Source of the DNA: Micromonospora sp. WMMA1363
Lineage (GTDB): Bacteria > Actinomycetota > Actinomycetes > Mycobacteriales > Micromonosporaceae
Length of the DNA: 64,000 nucleotides
Assembly (NCBI RefSeq): GCF_030345795.1
Contig: NZ_JAUALB010000001.1
Span: forward strand, 5,138,001 to 5,202,000
Direction of reading: 5' to 3'
Shown here: in pieces, positions 35,349-44,667 of the stretch
Layout: each line of letters opens with the position of its first letter
Numbering within the stretch: position 1 is the stretch's first letter
Translations under genes and position numbers: made by a program
The notes under the pieces: generated by a model
Seen by the model: only the letters and a program-made list of their open reading frames with translations
The model's database searches: none
What the model was told of the DNA's origin: nothing

Positions 35349-36719
35349 GTGCAGTACTACGACAACGTCGTCGAGTTGATCGGCAACACCCCACTGGTAC
35401 GGCTGCGCAGCGTCACCGAGGGTATCCAGGCGACTGTGCTGGCGAAGGTGGAGTACCTGAACCCCGGCGGGTCGGTCAAGGACCGGATCGCCCTGCGCAT
35501 GGTGGAGGACGCCGAGCAGGCGGGCATCCTGCGGCCGGGCGGCACGATCGTCGAGCCGACCAGCGGTAACACCGGCGTCGGGCTGGCCCTGGTGGCCCAG
35601 CTCAAGGGCTATCGGTGTGTCTTTGTCTGCCCGGACAAGGTCAGCCAGGACAAGCAGGACGTGCTGCGAGCGTACGGCGCCGAGGTCGTGGTCTGCCCGA
35701 CCGCCGTCGCCCCGGAGGACCCGCGCTCCTACTACAACGTCTCCGACCGGCTCGCCCGGGAGATTCCCGGCGCCTGGAAGCCCAACCAGTACGCGAACGC
35801 GGCGAACCCCCGCTCGCACTACGAGACCACCGGCCCCGAGCTGTGGAAGCAGACCGAGGGGCGGATCACCCACTTCGTCGCGGGTGTCGGCACCGGTGGC
35901 ACGATCTCCGGCATCGGCCGCTACCTGAAGGAGGCGTCCGAGGGCCGCGTCAGGATCGTCGGCGCGGATCCGGAGGGCTCGGTCTACTCGGGCGGCACCG
36001 GCCGGCCGTACCTGGTCGAAGGCGTCGGCGAGGACTTCTGGCCGGAGACCTACGACCGGGACGTCGCCGACGAGATCGTCGAGGTCTCCGACAAGGCGTC
36101 GTTCGAGATGACTCGCCGCCTGGCCCGCGAGGAGGGGCTGCTGGTAGGAGGCTCCTGCGGCATGGCGGTCGTCGCGGCGCTGGAGGTGGCCCGCGGGGCC
36201 GGCCCGGACGACGTGGTCGTGGTGCTGCTGCCGGACGGCGGCCGCGGCTACCTTTCCAAGATTTTCAACGACGTCTGGATGGCCCGGTACGGCTTCCTGG
36301 ACAACTCCGGCTCCGAGCCGACCGTCGCCGGCGCGCTCACCGGCAAGCCCGGCGGGCTGCCCGAGCTGGTGCACGTCCACCCCACCGAGACCGTGCGCGA
36401 CGCGATCGACTACATGCGCGAGTACGGCGTCTCCCAGCTGCCGGTGCTCAAGGCCGAGCCGCCGGTCGTGACCGGTGAGGTGGCCGGGTCGATCGCCGAG
36501 AGGGACCTGCTCGACGCGCTCTTCACCGGGCAGGCCCAGCTGCACGACACCATCGAGCGGCACATGGCCGAGCCGCTGCCGATGATCGGTGGCGGTCAGC
36601 CGGTCAGCGAGGCGATGGCCCTGCTGGAAAAGTCCGACGCCGCACTGGTGCTGGTGGACGGCAAGCCCAAGGGTGTTCTCACCCGTCAGGACCTGCTCGC
36701 CCACCTCGGCGCCCGCTGA
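35349..36719 (+). CDS. Cystathionine beta-synthase
   Basis: PLP enzyme of 456 residues that joins serine (or acetylserine) and homocysteine to give cystathionine in transsulfuration. The PLP Lys is in NPGGSVKDRIA near residue 42, the substrate loop is EPTSGNTGVGLAL near 72, and the phosphate-binding GTGGTISGIGRYLKEA near 180. Two C-terminal CBS domains (from about 340) give the regulatory module of the eukaryote-like form and distinguish it from plain cysteine synthase. GTG at 35349 has GGAGGAGAAGG upstream. A terminator follows. Confidence 0.93.
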   Translation: MQYYDNVVELIGNTPLVRLRSVTEGIQATVLAKVEYLNPGGSVKDRIALRMVEDAEQAGILRPGGTIVEPTSGNTGVGLALVAQLKGYRCVFVCPDKVSQDKQDVLRAYGAEVVVCPTAVAPEDPRSYYNVSDRLAREIPGAWKPNQYANAANPRSHYETTGPELWKQTEGRITHFVAGVGTGGTISGIGRYLKEASEGRVRIVGADPEGSVYSGGTGRPYLVEGVGEDFWPETYDRDVADEIVEVSDKASFEMTRRLAREEGLLVGGSCGMAVVAALEVARGAGPDDVVVVLLPDGGRGYLSKIFNDVWMARYGFLDNSGSEPTVAGALTGKPGGLPELVHVHPTETVRDAIDYMREYGVSQLPVLKAEPPVVTGEVAGSIAERDLLDALFTGQAQLHDTIERHMAEPLPMIGGGQPVSEAMALLEKSDAALVLVDGKPKGVLTRQDLLAHLGAR

Positions 36720-36731
36720 GGGTGGTGTGGA

Positions 36732-36767
36732 GAGGGCCCTTGTGACGCCCCTGGTACAAGGGCCCTC
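36732..36767 (+). terminator. Perfect hairpin terminator after cystathionine beta-synthase
   Basis: gagggcccttgt at 36732-36743 pairs perfectly with acaagggccctc at 36756-36767 around a 12-base loop. From memory, similar gggccctt palindromes are common between genes in Micromonospora. Confidence 0.85.
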
Positions 36768-36824
36768 ATCTACTCCGGCCGCCGCCGCCCGCCGACCGGT
36801 CAGGCCCCAACTCCGCCGGCACGG

Positions 36825-37013
36825 CTACCACGTCGACGAGGGCGCCCTTGCACAGCACGGTGACCGGTGGCCGGCGCCGCCGCCACGCGCGGTCCGGACC
36901 GACAACGCCGCCACGCTCGGCAGCACGCGGGCCGCGACCGTCGTGACGACCTGGGAGTACGCGTCCCGCGCGGTCTCCTCGGCCGGGCCGGACGCGGTGC
37001 GACCGGTGTCCAT
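36825..37013 (-). pseudogene. Possible remnant of an HtrA-like (S1C) serine protease N-terminus
   Basis: The minus strand encodes MDTGRTASGPAEETARDAYS followed by QVVTTVAARVLPSVAALSV, the usual lead-in of trypsin-like S1C proteases, but no catalytic domain follows. After 36870 a second frame reads VTVLCKGALVDVVAVPAEL before a stop. It could be a decayed fragment or a short unrelated ORF. Apart from this and the terminator, 36720-37201 (480 bases) shows nothing. Confidence 0.35.
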
Positions 37014-37201
37014 GTCTCCGGCAACGCCACCGGATCGACGCCCATGCCCGATCCGCTCACAGCGAACGCCGTATGGCGGGAGCGCTGATGTCAGGAAGGG
37101 GTCTCGCTCCGCTACCCGTGGGCGCTGACCGGTACCCGCTGTGCGCTCCAGGTGCCCGCTGTGCGCTGATCGGGTGCCACGCGGGCGTTGGCAGGGCCTC
37201 G

Positions 37202-37711
37202 TTACACCCGTCGGGCGTAGCGGAGCTGGGGGGTGAGGGTGGGGCCGATCCAGTCGTCGCGTTCGGTGCCGGTCGCCGCCCAGCCGCCGCGCTCGTAGAA
37301 GCGCCGCGCGTGGGTGTTCCCGCGCAGCACCCAGAGCACCGCGCGACGCCAGCCTCGAACACGCATGCCCGCCAGCGCGTCGATCATCAGCTCGCGGCCG
37401 ACTCCGCGGCCCTGCTCGGTCGGCTCCAGGTGGATCGCGTGGAGTAGCCCGGTCACCGGATCACCCCCGTCGTCCGGGCCGACGTAGCTGAAGCCGACCA
37501 GCTCGCCCGCGCGTTCGGCGAGGGTCATCCGGTGGTTGCCCCGTTCCCACTCCCAGCGTTCGACCCAGTACCGCCCCATTGCCTCGGGTGCGGGATCGGC
37601 GAGGGTCGCGGGCGGCAGGAATGACGAGTACGCGGCGACCCGGGACCGCTGGTGCAGCATTCCCACCGCCATCAGGTCCTCGGCGGCAGCGGGACGCAGT
37701 GTGACGGTCAC
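37202..37711 (-). CDS. GNAT-family N-acetyltransferase
   Basis: Acetyltransferase of 169 residues with unknown substrate. The acetyl-CoA binding motif is [20 protein letters not shown] near residue 105, followed by [23 protein letters not shown] at 37711 begins [13 protein letters not shown], a standard GNAT N-terminus, and shares GTGA with the stop of the RNase Z gene, so it is the second gene of that unit. The longer in-frame reading upstream merely shadows RNase Z. Confidence 0.9.
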   Translation of the reverse strand: MTVTLRPAAAEDLMAVGMLHQRSRVAAYSSFLPPATLADPAPEAMGRYWVERWEWERGNHRMTLAERAGELVGFSYVGPDDGGDPVTGLLHAIHLEPTEQGRGVGRELMIDALAGMRVRGWRRAVLWVLRGNTHARRFYERGGWAATGTERDDWIGPTLTPQLRYARRV

Positions 37712-38637
37712 CCGGCCGAGGGTACCCGTCGCGGCGGTACCGGCACGGTCATCAGGTCCTGTGCGATCACCAGGTCGCCGCCGAAGTGCTCCCGGGCCTC
37801 GTCCGCGAAGCGCGCCGCGTCGCCGTACCGCTGGGAGAAGTGGGTGAGCACGAGCCGGCGCACCCCCGACTCGCTGGCGACCCGCGCGGCCTGCGCCGCC
37901 GTGAGGTGGCCGACGTCGGCGGCGAGCGCGGCCTCCGACTCCAGGAAGGTCGACTCGATCACCAGCAGGTCGGCCTGTTCGGCCAGGGCGTACACCTCGT
38001 CGCAGAGGCCGGTGTCCATCACGAAGGCGAACCGCTGCCCCGGCCGGGGGACACTCACCTCGTCGCGGGTGACGCGGCGCCCGCCGGTGTCCAGGTGACC
38101 GGTGCGCTGCAGCTCCCCGACGGCCGGGCCGGCGATACCGTACGCGGCGAGCCGCTCCGGCAGCATCCGGCACCCGTCCGGCTCGATCAGGCGGTATCCG
38201 TACGTCTCGATCGGGTGTCGCAACCGGCGGGCCTCCAGCGTGCCGGACCGCACCACGACCCGCTGCCCGTCGGCCATGATCGGCTGGACGTTCAGCTCCG
38301 CGGTCTCGTGGTAGCTCGACGCGTGCCGGAGCCGCGCGAAGTACTCCGCGCCACCCGCCGGGAAGTGCACCGCCACCGGGCGGGACACCCGGTCGAGCGA
38401 GAGCCGTTGGATCGTACCGGGCAGTCCGAGGCAGTGATCGCCGTGGAAGTGGGTGACGCAGATCCGGGTCAGGTCGGTGGCGGTGACCGTGGTGTGTAGC
38501 AGCTGCCGCTGGCTGCCCTCGCCGGGGTCGAAAAGGATCACCTCGTTGTCCCAGCGCAGCACGTACCCGTTGTGGTTGCGTACCCGGGTTGGTGCCTGGC
38601 TCGCAGTCCCGAGCACCACCAGCTCACGCATGGACAT
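37708..38637 (-). CDS. rnz: Ribonuclease Z
   Basis: Metallo-beta-lactamase-fold endonuclease of 309 residues that removes the 3' trailer of tRNA precursors, important here because the visible tRNA lacks an encoded CCA. The zinc motif is THFHGDH (residues 62-68), with further ligands in MDTGLCDE and [10 protein letters not shown] second ATG two codons in is an alternative start. The leader upstream contains a 13-bp inverted repeat and a conserved-looking mini-ORF with an extended Shine-Dalgarno sequence. Confidence 0.93.
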   Translation of the reverse strand: MSMRELVVLGTASQAPTRVRNHNGYVLRWDNEVILFDPGEGSQRQLLHTTVTATDLTRICVTHFHGDHCLGLPGTIQRLSLDRVSRPVAVHFPAGGAEYFARLRHASSYHETAELNVQPIMADGQRVVVRSGTLEARRLRHPIETYGYRLIEPDGCRMLPERLAAYGIAGPAVGELQRTGHLDTGGRRVTRDEVSVPRPGQRFAFVMDTGLCDEVYALAEQADLLVIESTFLESEAALAADVGHLTAAQAARVASESGVRRLVLTHFSQRYGDAARFADEAREHFGGDLVIAQDLMTVPVPPRRVPSAG

Positions 38638-38685
38638 CAGCGGCCTCCGGCTGAGCTGACCGGTCCGGCTCCGCCGGAGTCGAAG

Positions 38686-38749
38686 CGACCCCCGGGGTCT
38701 CCGCGCTGACGCGCGGGCCGGCTGGACTGGACCGGCACCCCGGGGGTCG
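38686..38749 (-). promoter_or_regulatory. 13-bp inverted repeat in the RNase Z leader
   Basis: cgacccccggggt at 38686-38698 pairs perfectly with accccgggggtcg at 38737-38749, loop 38. It lies 50 bases upstream of the rnz start on the transcribed strand, so a folded leader or attenuator is possible. No regulator is known to me. Confidence 0.55.
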
Positions 38750-38849
38750 GGTGGCTGTCGTGGTTTCGCCGCACCGCTGCCACACGGTCTCGACGATGAT
38801 GCCTGAGCCCACCCCTGCGGGTGGACGGGATTACTGTCGAGGACAGCGG

Positions 38850-38921
38850 CTAGCGGACAGCCACCTCACGAGCCCGATTGCTATACAAGTCTGGACCACC
38901 TCCTTTCCCGTGTACCGTCAC
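38850..38921 (-). CDS. Leader mini-ORF (23 aa) with perfect extended anti-16S sequence
   Basis: GTG at 38921 encodes [20 protein letters not shown] followed by AVR and a stop. Inside it, aaaggaggtggtcc on the minus strand almost exactly complements the 3' end of 16S rRNA. The [14 protein letters not shown] codons look protein-like and non-random, but I cannot name a family. It may be a leader peptide or a ribosome-pausing element for rnz. The surrounding 600 bases (38638-39236) show no other gene. Confidence 0.35.
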   Translation of the reverse strand: MTVHGKGGGPDLYSNRAREVAVR

Positions 38922-39236
38922 GCTATCCAGAGCGGAGTGCCCAGGCAACGGATTTCGATCACACGCCCGTCGGGAATGCGTCCTCGGCTTCCACTGTCGG
39001 GTTGGCTCCCGTCACGCGAACGGGCTGCGCGACGGCCTGGCCGCGGTCGCCGCGCCGCCGGTCCTCGCCCGTGGCGGCCGACGGCCGGCCGAACCGTCGC
39101 GCAAGCTCGGGTGCGTTCCGGCGGCGGTGTTGCCGACCGGTCCCTCGGGCGGCTCGTCATCGCTGCCCGGCTGACCCGCCGACGGCGGCAGGCAGCCGAC
39201 CAGGCCGGCCCGCCGATCCTCGGCACCCGCTCTCGG

Positions 39237-40430
39237 TCAGGAGGCGGCGACGATGCCGATCGGTCCGTTGCGGGGCCCGTCCTCGTTGGCCGGCTGAACC
39301 GCCAGCGACGGGAAGTCAGCGAGGTCGCCCTCCGGTTCCGCGTCCCACTCGGGAAAGACCAGGTCGCTCTGGAGGTAGAGGCAGAGCAACTGGGTCAGGT
39401 GGCGTAGCCCGTCGACGTGGGTGCGCTCGTGGCCGTGCGTGGCGTCCACCCCGAAGCCGAGCAACGCCACCCGGGCGTGCGCGCCCGCTTCGACGGCCGC
39501 AGCCACGTCGGAGCGGTAGTAGTCGAAGACGTCCCGGACCAGGTCGACGTGGTGCTCGCGGGCGATCGACGCCAGGTTGCGGGTCAGGTGGTAGTCGAAT
39601 GGGCCGACGCCGTCGCCCATGGCCAGCGTGGCGATGTGCTCGCGGGACTGCTGCCCCGGCGCGACCACCGCCGCGTCGACCGAGACGATCTCCGCCACGT
39701 CCGGGTCCAGCCCGTGCGAGGCGCCGTGGCCGATCTCCTCGGTGGCGGTGACCAACAGGTGCGCGCTGACCGGCGGGGTGATGCCCGCGTCGACCATGGC
39801 CTTCAGCGCGGTCAACACCGCCGCCACACCCGCCTTGTCGTCCAGGTGCCGGGACTTCACATAGCCGCTGGGGGTGATCTGCGGGTTGGGCAGAAACGCC
39901 ACGAAATCCCCCACGTCGATACCCAGCGCGCGTAGCCCGGCGATGTCGTCGACCGGTTCGTCCACCCGCACCTCGACCAGTTCCCAACCGACGCCCTGGG
40001 AATCGACGGCCTCGTTGTAGCGGTGTCCGCTGGCTTTGAGCGGCAGCACCTGCCCCGTGATCACCCGGTCCAGGTCGTCGGTGAAGATCCGGACATGGGC
40101 ACCCTCGGCGAAACGGGCGCTGTGCGTCCCGATCGTCTTCAGCTCCAGCCGACCGTTCTCCTTGAGCCGCTTGACCATGCCGCCGATGGTGTCGGTGTGC
40201 ACCACGATCGCCCGGTCCGCGCCGGTGGACCGGGGACCGGGCAGGCAGGCGCTGAGCGCGCCGCGCCGGGTCAGCGTCGACGGGATGCCCAGCGCCGCCA
40301 GCCGCTCGCCCACGTACTGCTGTACGTGGTCGGTACGCCCCGACGGGCTCGGGATCTCCAGCAGCTCCACCAGCACCTGGCGCAGGTAGTCGAGGTCGAG
40401 CGGGAGGGGTGCGGGCTTGTTCGAGGTCAT
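39237..40430 (-). CDS. NAGGN-system M42-family peptidase
   Basis: Dinuclear-metal aminopeptidase-like protein of 397 residues. Metal-site segments are IVVHTDTIGGMVKRLKENG, KSRHLDDKAGVAAVLTALKA, the catalytic acidic pair in VTATEEIGHGASHG, and GVDATHGHERTHVDGL near the end. M42 peptidases of this type accompany N-acetylglutaminylglutamine amide synthesis genes; a turnover or processing role is inferred. The ATG at 40430 overlaps the stop of the upstream synthetase (ATGA), and it is the last gene of the operon. Confidence 0.9.
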   Translation of the reverse strand: MTSNKPAPLPLDLDYLRQVLVELLEIPSPSGRTDHVQQYVGERLAALGIPSTLTRRGALSACLPGPRSTGADRAIVVHTDTIGGMVKRLKENGRLELKTIGTHSARFAEGAHVRIFTDDLDRVITGQVLPLKASGHRYNEAVDSQGVGWELVEVRVDEPVDDIAGLRALGIDVGDFVAFLPNPQITPSGYVKSRHLDDKAGVAAVLTALKAMVDAGITPPVSAHLLVTATEEIGHGASHGLDPDVAEIVSVDAAVVAPGQQSREHIATLAMGDGVGPFDYHLTRNLASIAREHHVDLVRDVFDYYRSDVAAAVEAGAHARVALLGFGVDATHGHERTHVDGLRHLTQLLCLYLQSDLVFPEWDAEPEGDLADFPSLAVQPANEDGPRNGPIGIVAAS

Positions 40431-42253
40431 GCCCCAGAGCTTGCCGCACCCGCCGGAGACCACAACCGCTGAGGGCCCCGGGTCCCCGGGAAGAGAAGGT
40501 CGACGAAACGTTCGGCGGTCGGCTGCGGCTCGTGGTTGGCCAGCCCCGGTCGCTCGTTCGCCTCGATGAAAACGTGCTCGGGTTGGTCCGGGGCGGGCAC
40601 CAACAGGTCCAACCCGGTCACCGGGATGTCCAGCGCCCGGCTCGCGGCCACGCACGCCTCGGCGGTCGTCGGGTGCAGCTCGGCCGTCACGTCGTGGATC
40701 GTGCCCCCGGTGTGCAGGTTGGCGGTCCGCCGAACGGCGAGCACCTGCCCCTCCGGCAGCACGTCGTGCAGCTCGTATCCGGCCTCGGAGACCACCTCAC
40801 GGGTCATGGAGTCCAGCGGGATGGTGGACTCGCCGCCGGTCGCGGCGGCCCGGCGGCGACTCTGCCGCTCGATCAGCTCGGCGATGTCGTGCACGCCGTC
40901 ACCCGTGATCGACGCCGGGCGGCGCACCGCCGCAGCCACCACCTCGTGATCGATCATGACGACCCGCAGGTCCTCGCCGGTACACAGCTCCTCGAGCAGG
41001 ACCTCCGGGCAGAACCGAGCCGCCAGCTCCACCGCAGCCCGCAGTGCCTGCGGCGTCCTGACCCCGACGGTGATGCCCTTGCCCTGCTCACCCCGGGCCG
41101 GCTTGACCACCAACTCACCGACCTTGGCGAGGAATGCCGCGTCGTCGACGTCGCCGGTGGCGGTCCGGCCACGTGGCACCGACAGCCCGGCCTGGGCGAG
41201 GATCCGCCGGGTGACGCGCTTGTCGTCGCAGCGGCTCATCGCCACCGCCGAGGTCAACTCGGACAGCGACTCGCGGGTGAGGATGGTCCGGCCGCCACTG
41301 GTCAGCCGCAGCTCACCCCAGGTGGGGTCGGTCACCTCGACCCGGATGCCACGCCGCATCGCCTCGTCCGCGACGATCTGCGCGTACGGGTTGAGCTCGT
41401 CGTACCCCTCCGGCATGGCGGGCAGGAAGAGGCGCTCGTTGATCGGATTCTTCCGCTTCACACAGAGCGTGGCGGTCCGGTAGAAGCCGAGCCGCTCATA
41501 GAGCCGGATCGCCCCGGAGTTCTCGGCGAGCACCGACAGGTCCACGTACGCCCGGCCCCGCTCGACCAGCCGGGCCGCCAGTTCGGTGATCAGCGCCTGG
41601 CCGGTGCCGGGTGGCGCGGCGTTGAAGTCGACGGTCAGGCACCAGAGGCTGGCGCCCTGCTCCGGGTCGTCGAAGACCGCCACGTGGTCCACGCCGGTGA
41701 TGGTGCCGACGACCTCACCGGTCGCGTTCTCGGCCACCAGGTGCAGGAACCGGTCGGTGGCGGCGTTGGCGACCAGCACGTCCACCGGGGCGGTGACCAT
41801 GCCGTTGGCCGCGTAGATCCGGTTCACGTCTTCCGCGTCGTCCGCGTCGCGCAACGGCCGGATCCGCAGCCCGGGGATCTCCGGGTCGGGGAGCCGCTCG
41901 CCGTCCAACGGCAGTCGGTAGGTCAGCGACGGATCGATGAACAGCTCGTCCGGCAGGCGGGAGACCAGTACGTGCGGATCCCACAGGTAGATGCAGATGT
42001 CCCGGGCCCCGGCGGCCTCCGAACGCAGCACGTCGGCGACGGCCGACTGGTCGGCGAAGGTCTGGCCGAACACCAGCCGGCCCCAGCCGCAGTCCAGCAC
42101 CACGCCGTCGGTGCGATCGTCGCCCGCTCCGTCCGCCTCCGGGCCGGGCGTCGCCGCAACCGGGTCGCCGCCCGGCCCGACCCGTTCGAACCGTCGGCTC
42201 CGGCCGCGCACCTGGTCCGCCACAGCCACCCCGGTCGCGAGGGTGCCTGACAC
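40427..42253 (-). CDS. ngg: N-acetylglutaminylglutamine synthetase (GNAT plus ATP-grasp)
   Basis: Fusion protein of 608 residues that makes the acetylated dipeptide precursor of NAGGN, a compatible solute used against osmotic stress. The N-terminal half contains a GNAT acetyltransferase (AAPPGTGQALITELAARLVE near 220), and the C-terminal half an ATP-grasp ligase (SRCDDKRVTRRILAQAGLSV, VVKPARGEQGKGITVGV and VFIEANERPGLANHE). The GTG at 42253 starts two bases after the asnO stop. Extra residues upstream of the GNAT are poorly conserved. Confidence 0.9.
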   Translation of the reverse strand: MSGTLATGVAVADQVRGRSRRFERVGPGGDPVAATPGPEADGAGDDRTDGVVLDCGWGRLVFGQTFADQSAVADVLRSEAAGARDICIYLWDPHVLVSRLPDELFIDPSLTYRLPLDGERLPDPEIPGLRIRPLRDADDAEDVNRIYAANGMVTAPVDVLVANAATDRFLHLVAENATGEVVGTITGVDHVAVFDDPEQGASLWCLTVDFNAAPPGTGQALITELAARLVERGRAYVDLSVLAENSGAIRLYERLGFYRTATLCVKRKNPINERLFLPAMPEGYDELNPYAQIVADEAMRRGIRVEVTDPTWGELRLTSGGRTILTRESLSELTSAVAMSRCDDKRVTRRILAQAGLSVPRGRTATGDVDDAAFLAKVGELVVKPARGEQGKGITVGVRTPQALRAAVELAARFCPEVLLEELCTGEDLRVVMIDHEVVAAAVRRPASITGDGVHDIAELIERQSRRRAAATGGESTIPLDSMTREVVSEAGYELHDVLPEGQVLAVRRTANLHTGGTIHDVTAELHPTTAEACVAASRALDIPVTGLDLLVPAPDQPEHVFIEANERPGLANHEPQPTAERFVDLLFPGTRGPQRLWSPAGAASSGA

Positions 42254-42255
42254 GG

Positions 42256-44040
42256 TCAGTCGATTCCGTGGCTCTGGAGCCACATTTCCAGGAGTCCGAG
42301 TTGCCACAGCTTGTTTCCGTTCAACGGGGTCAGTTCGGCATTCGGGTCGGCGAGCAGAGCGTCGACGTAGTCGGTGCGGTAGAGGGCGCGGCGGCGGGCC
42401 TCCGGTGCGGTGAGGGCGTCCCGCACCCGGTCGAGGAGCTTGCCTTCCAGGTGGGTGAGGCCCGGGACGGGGAAGTACCCCTTCGGCCGGTCGATGACCT
42501 CGTGCGGGAGGACCCGCCGGCCGATCTCCTTGAGTACGCCCTTGCCCCCCTGCGCCAGCTTCAGCTCCGGCGGGCAGCCCGCGGCAAGCTCCACGAACTC
42601 GTGGTCCAGGAACGGCACCCGGGCCTCCAACCCGTGCGCCATGGTCATGTTGTCGACCCGCTTCACCGGATCGTCGGTCAGCATCACCTGGGTGTCGATC
42701 CGCAGGCCGGCGTCGACCGCGGTCTCGGCGCCGCGCTTGGCGAGGTGCCCGGCCACGAAGTCCCGCGCCGGGTCGCCGTCGGCCAGCCAGTCGGAGTTGA
42801 GTACGCCGGCCAGCCCGGCCGCGTCCCGGTCGAAGAACGCGCGCGCGTACGTGTCGAGGGCGTCGGGGCGGGCAACCCGCGCCAGCGGCGGATACCAGTG
42901 GTAGCCGCCGAGGATCTCGTCCGCGCCCTGGCCCGACTGCACCACCTTGACGTGCCGGGCGACCTCCTGGCTGAGCAGGTAGAACGCGACGCAGTCGTGG
43001 CTGACCATCGGCTCGCTCATCGCGGCGACGGCGGCCTCCAGCGGCGGCACCAGGTCGCCGGTGGGCACCCTGATCTGGTGGTGGTCGGTGTCGAACGTCT
43101 CGGCGACCACGTCGGAGTAGCGGAACTCGTCGCCCTCCCGGCCGCCGACGGAGTCGAAGCCGATGGAGAAGGTCGACAGCCCGCGTTGCCCCTCGCCGGC
43201 GAGCAGGGCCACCACCAGGCTGGAGTCCAGGCCGCCGGAGAGCAACACACCCACCGGCACGTCGGCGACCATCCGCCGGCGGACGGCGGTGGTCAGCGAC
43301 TCCAGCAGGGCGTCCTGCCAGTCTTTCCCGGACCAGCCGGCGCGTGCGGCGTCCCGGGTGAAGGACGGATCCCAGTACACCCGCTCGTGCCGGCGGCCGT
43401 CCGGTTCGTAGACGCGCACGGTGGCCGGGGGCAGCTTGGTCACGCCGCGCAGGATGGTGCGCGGCGGCGGCACGATGCTGTGGAAGCTCAGGTAGTGCGC
43501 GAGCGCGACCGGGTCGATGGTCGTGTCGATCCCGCCGCCGGCCAGCAGCGCCGGCAGGGTGCTGGCGAAGCGGACCATGCTCGGCGACTCGGCCAGGTAG
43601 AGCGGTTTGATGCCGAGCCGGTCCCGGGCCAGTACGAGTCGGCCGGTGTCCCGCTCGCTGATCGCGACGGCGAACATGCCGATCAGGTGGTCGACGAAGT
43701 CGAGTCCCCACTCGGCGTACGCCTTGAGTACGACCTCGCTGTCGCCGGACGAGAAGAAGTGGTGCCCCTTGGACTGGAGTTCGGTGCGCAGTTCGCGGTA
43801 GTTGTAGATGCAGCCGTTGAAGACGCCGGCCAGCCCGGCGGAGGCGTCCACGAGAGGCTGCCCGCTCGCGGCGGAGAGGTCGATGATTTTCAGACGGCGG
43901 TGCCCCAGGGCGGTGGGCCCTTGCGCCCACACTCCGCTGTCGTCCGGCCCTCGGTCACTCATCGTGGCTGCCATGCGCTCCACCGCAGCCACATCGGCCC
44001 GGGAACCGTCACGGCGCAATTCGCCCGCAAGTCCGCACAT
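42256..44040 (-). CDS. asnO: N-acetylglutaminylglutamine amidotransferase AsnO
   Basis: Asparagine-synthetase-like enzyme of 594 residues that amidates the dipeptide in the last step of NAGGN synthesis. The N-terminal glutaminase has the nucleophile Cys2 (MCGLAGELRR) and RGPDDSGVW. The synthetase domain has the ATP pyrophosphatase motif GVLLSGGLDSSLVVALL near residue 262. The NAGGN type, not true asparagine synthetase, is inferred from the adjacent ngg and M42 genes. It is the first gene of the operon. Confidence 0.92.
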   Translation of the reverse strand: MCGLAGELRRDGSRADVAAVERMAATMSDRGPDDSGVWAQGPTALGHRRLKIIDLSAASGQPLVDASAGLAGVFNGCIYNYRELRTELQSKGHHFFSSGDSEVVLKAYAEWGLDFVDHLIGMFAVAISERDTGRLVLARDRLGIKPLYLAESPSMVRFASTLPALLAGGGIDTTIDPVALAHYLSFHSIVPPPRTILRGVTKLPPATVRVYEPDGRRHERVYWDPSFTRDAARAGWSGKDWQDALLESLTTAVRRRMVADVPVGVLLSGGLDSSLVVALLAGEGQRGLSTFSIGFDSVGGREGDEFRYSDVVAETFDTDHHQIRVPTGDLVPPLEAAVAAMSEPMVSHDCVAFYLLSQEVARHVKVVQSGQGADEILGGYHWYPPLARVARPDALDTYARAFFDRDAAGLAGVLNSDWLADGDPARDFVAGHLAKRGAETAVDAGLRIDTQVMLTDDPVKRVDNMTMAHGLEARVPFLDHEFVELAAGCPPELKLAQGGKGVLKEIGRRVLPHEVIDRPKGYFPVPGLTHLEGKLLDRVRDALTAPEARRRALYRTDYVDALLADPNAELTPLNGNKLWQLGLLEMWLQSHGID

Positions 44041-44580
44041 GTCAGCCCATGCTGCCAGAGGATGTTGCGATTAGCCTGTTGAGACTATGACGGTCGCGTA
44101 AAAGCGTTGCTAGAATTCTCGCCCCCGACTGCGGAGCGTGACGTCGGGAGGGGTGACGGTGGCGGATTGTGTCCTCGGCGGTCACGCTGCGAGGATCTGC
44201 TTACCTCACCGTCTGTGACAATCAACGCATCCGCGGATTTCGTTGTCCCGCGTGTCCGGCGTCCCCGCGTGTCCGGCGTCCCGCGGGGAGCTGCGTCGAC
44301 GGATCGATGTCCAACTGGCGTGGTTGATGCCAGATCTCACCCCGACATGTCCCCGAGCGGTAAATCAGGCGTTTGGCGGGTGGGCCGCCACCGCTGCAAT
44401 CCGCGTCACACCAAGGCGCGGGTGTGTGCACGTTTGCCCAGCTCGAGGCGCAGTCATCGGTGTCGTTGCAAGTTGCATCGGCGGTGCAATGGCTATCCGG
44501 GTTGATCATCAGCCGGAACGGTTGATGATCGCCACCCTCCCTCCGTGTTCTCTGATGACACTGTCCGTCAAGGAGGATCA
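44041..44580. other. Divergent intergenic region upstream of asnO and the RHS gene
   Basis: No intact gene is seen. It must hold the minus-strand promoter for asnO and a plus-strand promoter for the RHS gene, whose ribosome site AAGGAGG is at 44570-44576. A short direct repeat, cgcgtgtccggcgtcc, occurs twice near 44250-44285. No clear -35/-10 pair can be assigned by eye. Confidence 0.5.
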
Positions 44581-44667
44581 GTGCGACCAGGAAGAACGCT
44601 GTGGGGGAGCAGATCGGGGATCCCCCGACTGTCGCGTTGAGCTTCCCCCGCTTTGCTGGAGCGGTGG

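Noticed and set aside
38751..39407. Plus-strand frames between RNase Z and the M42 peptidase
   Set aside because: Composition is Arg/Pro-rich, no conserved motif is seen, and frames overlap the M42 gene end.
40427..43930. A 1167-residue fused protein including antisense-like sequence of asnO
   Set aside because: The part upstream of 42253 is only an open shadow of asnO; the real synthetase starts at 42253 after the asnO stop.
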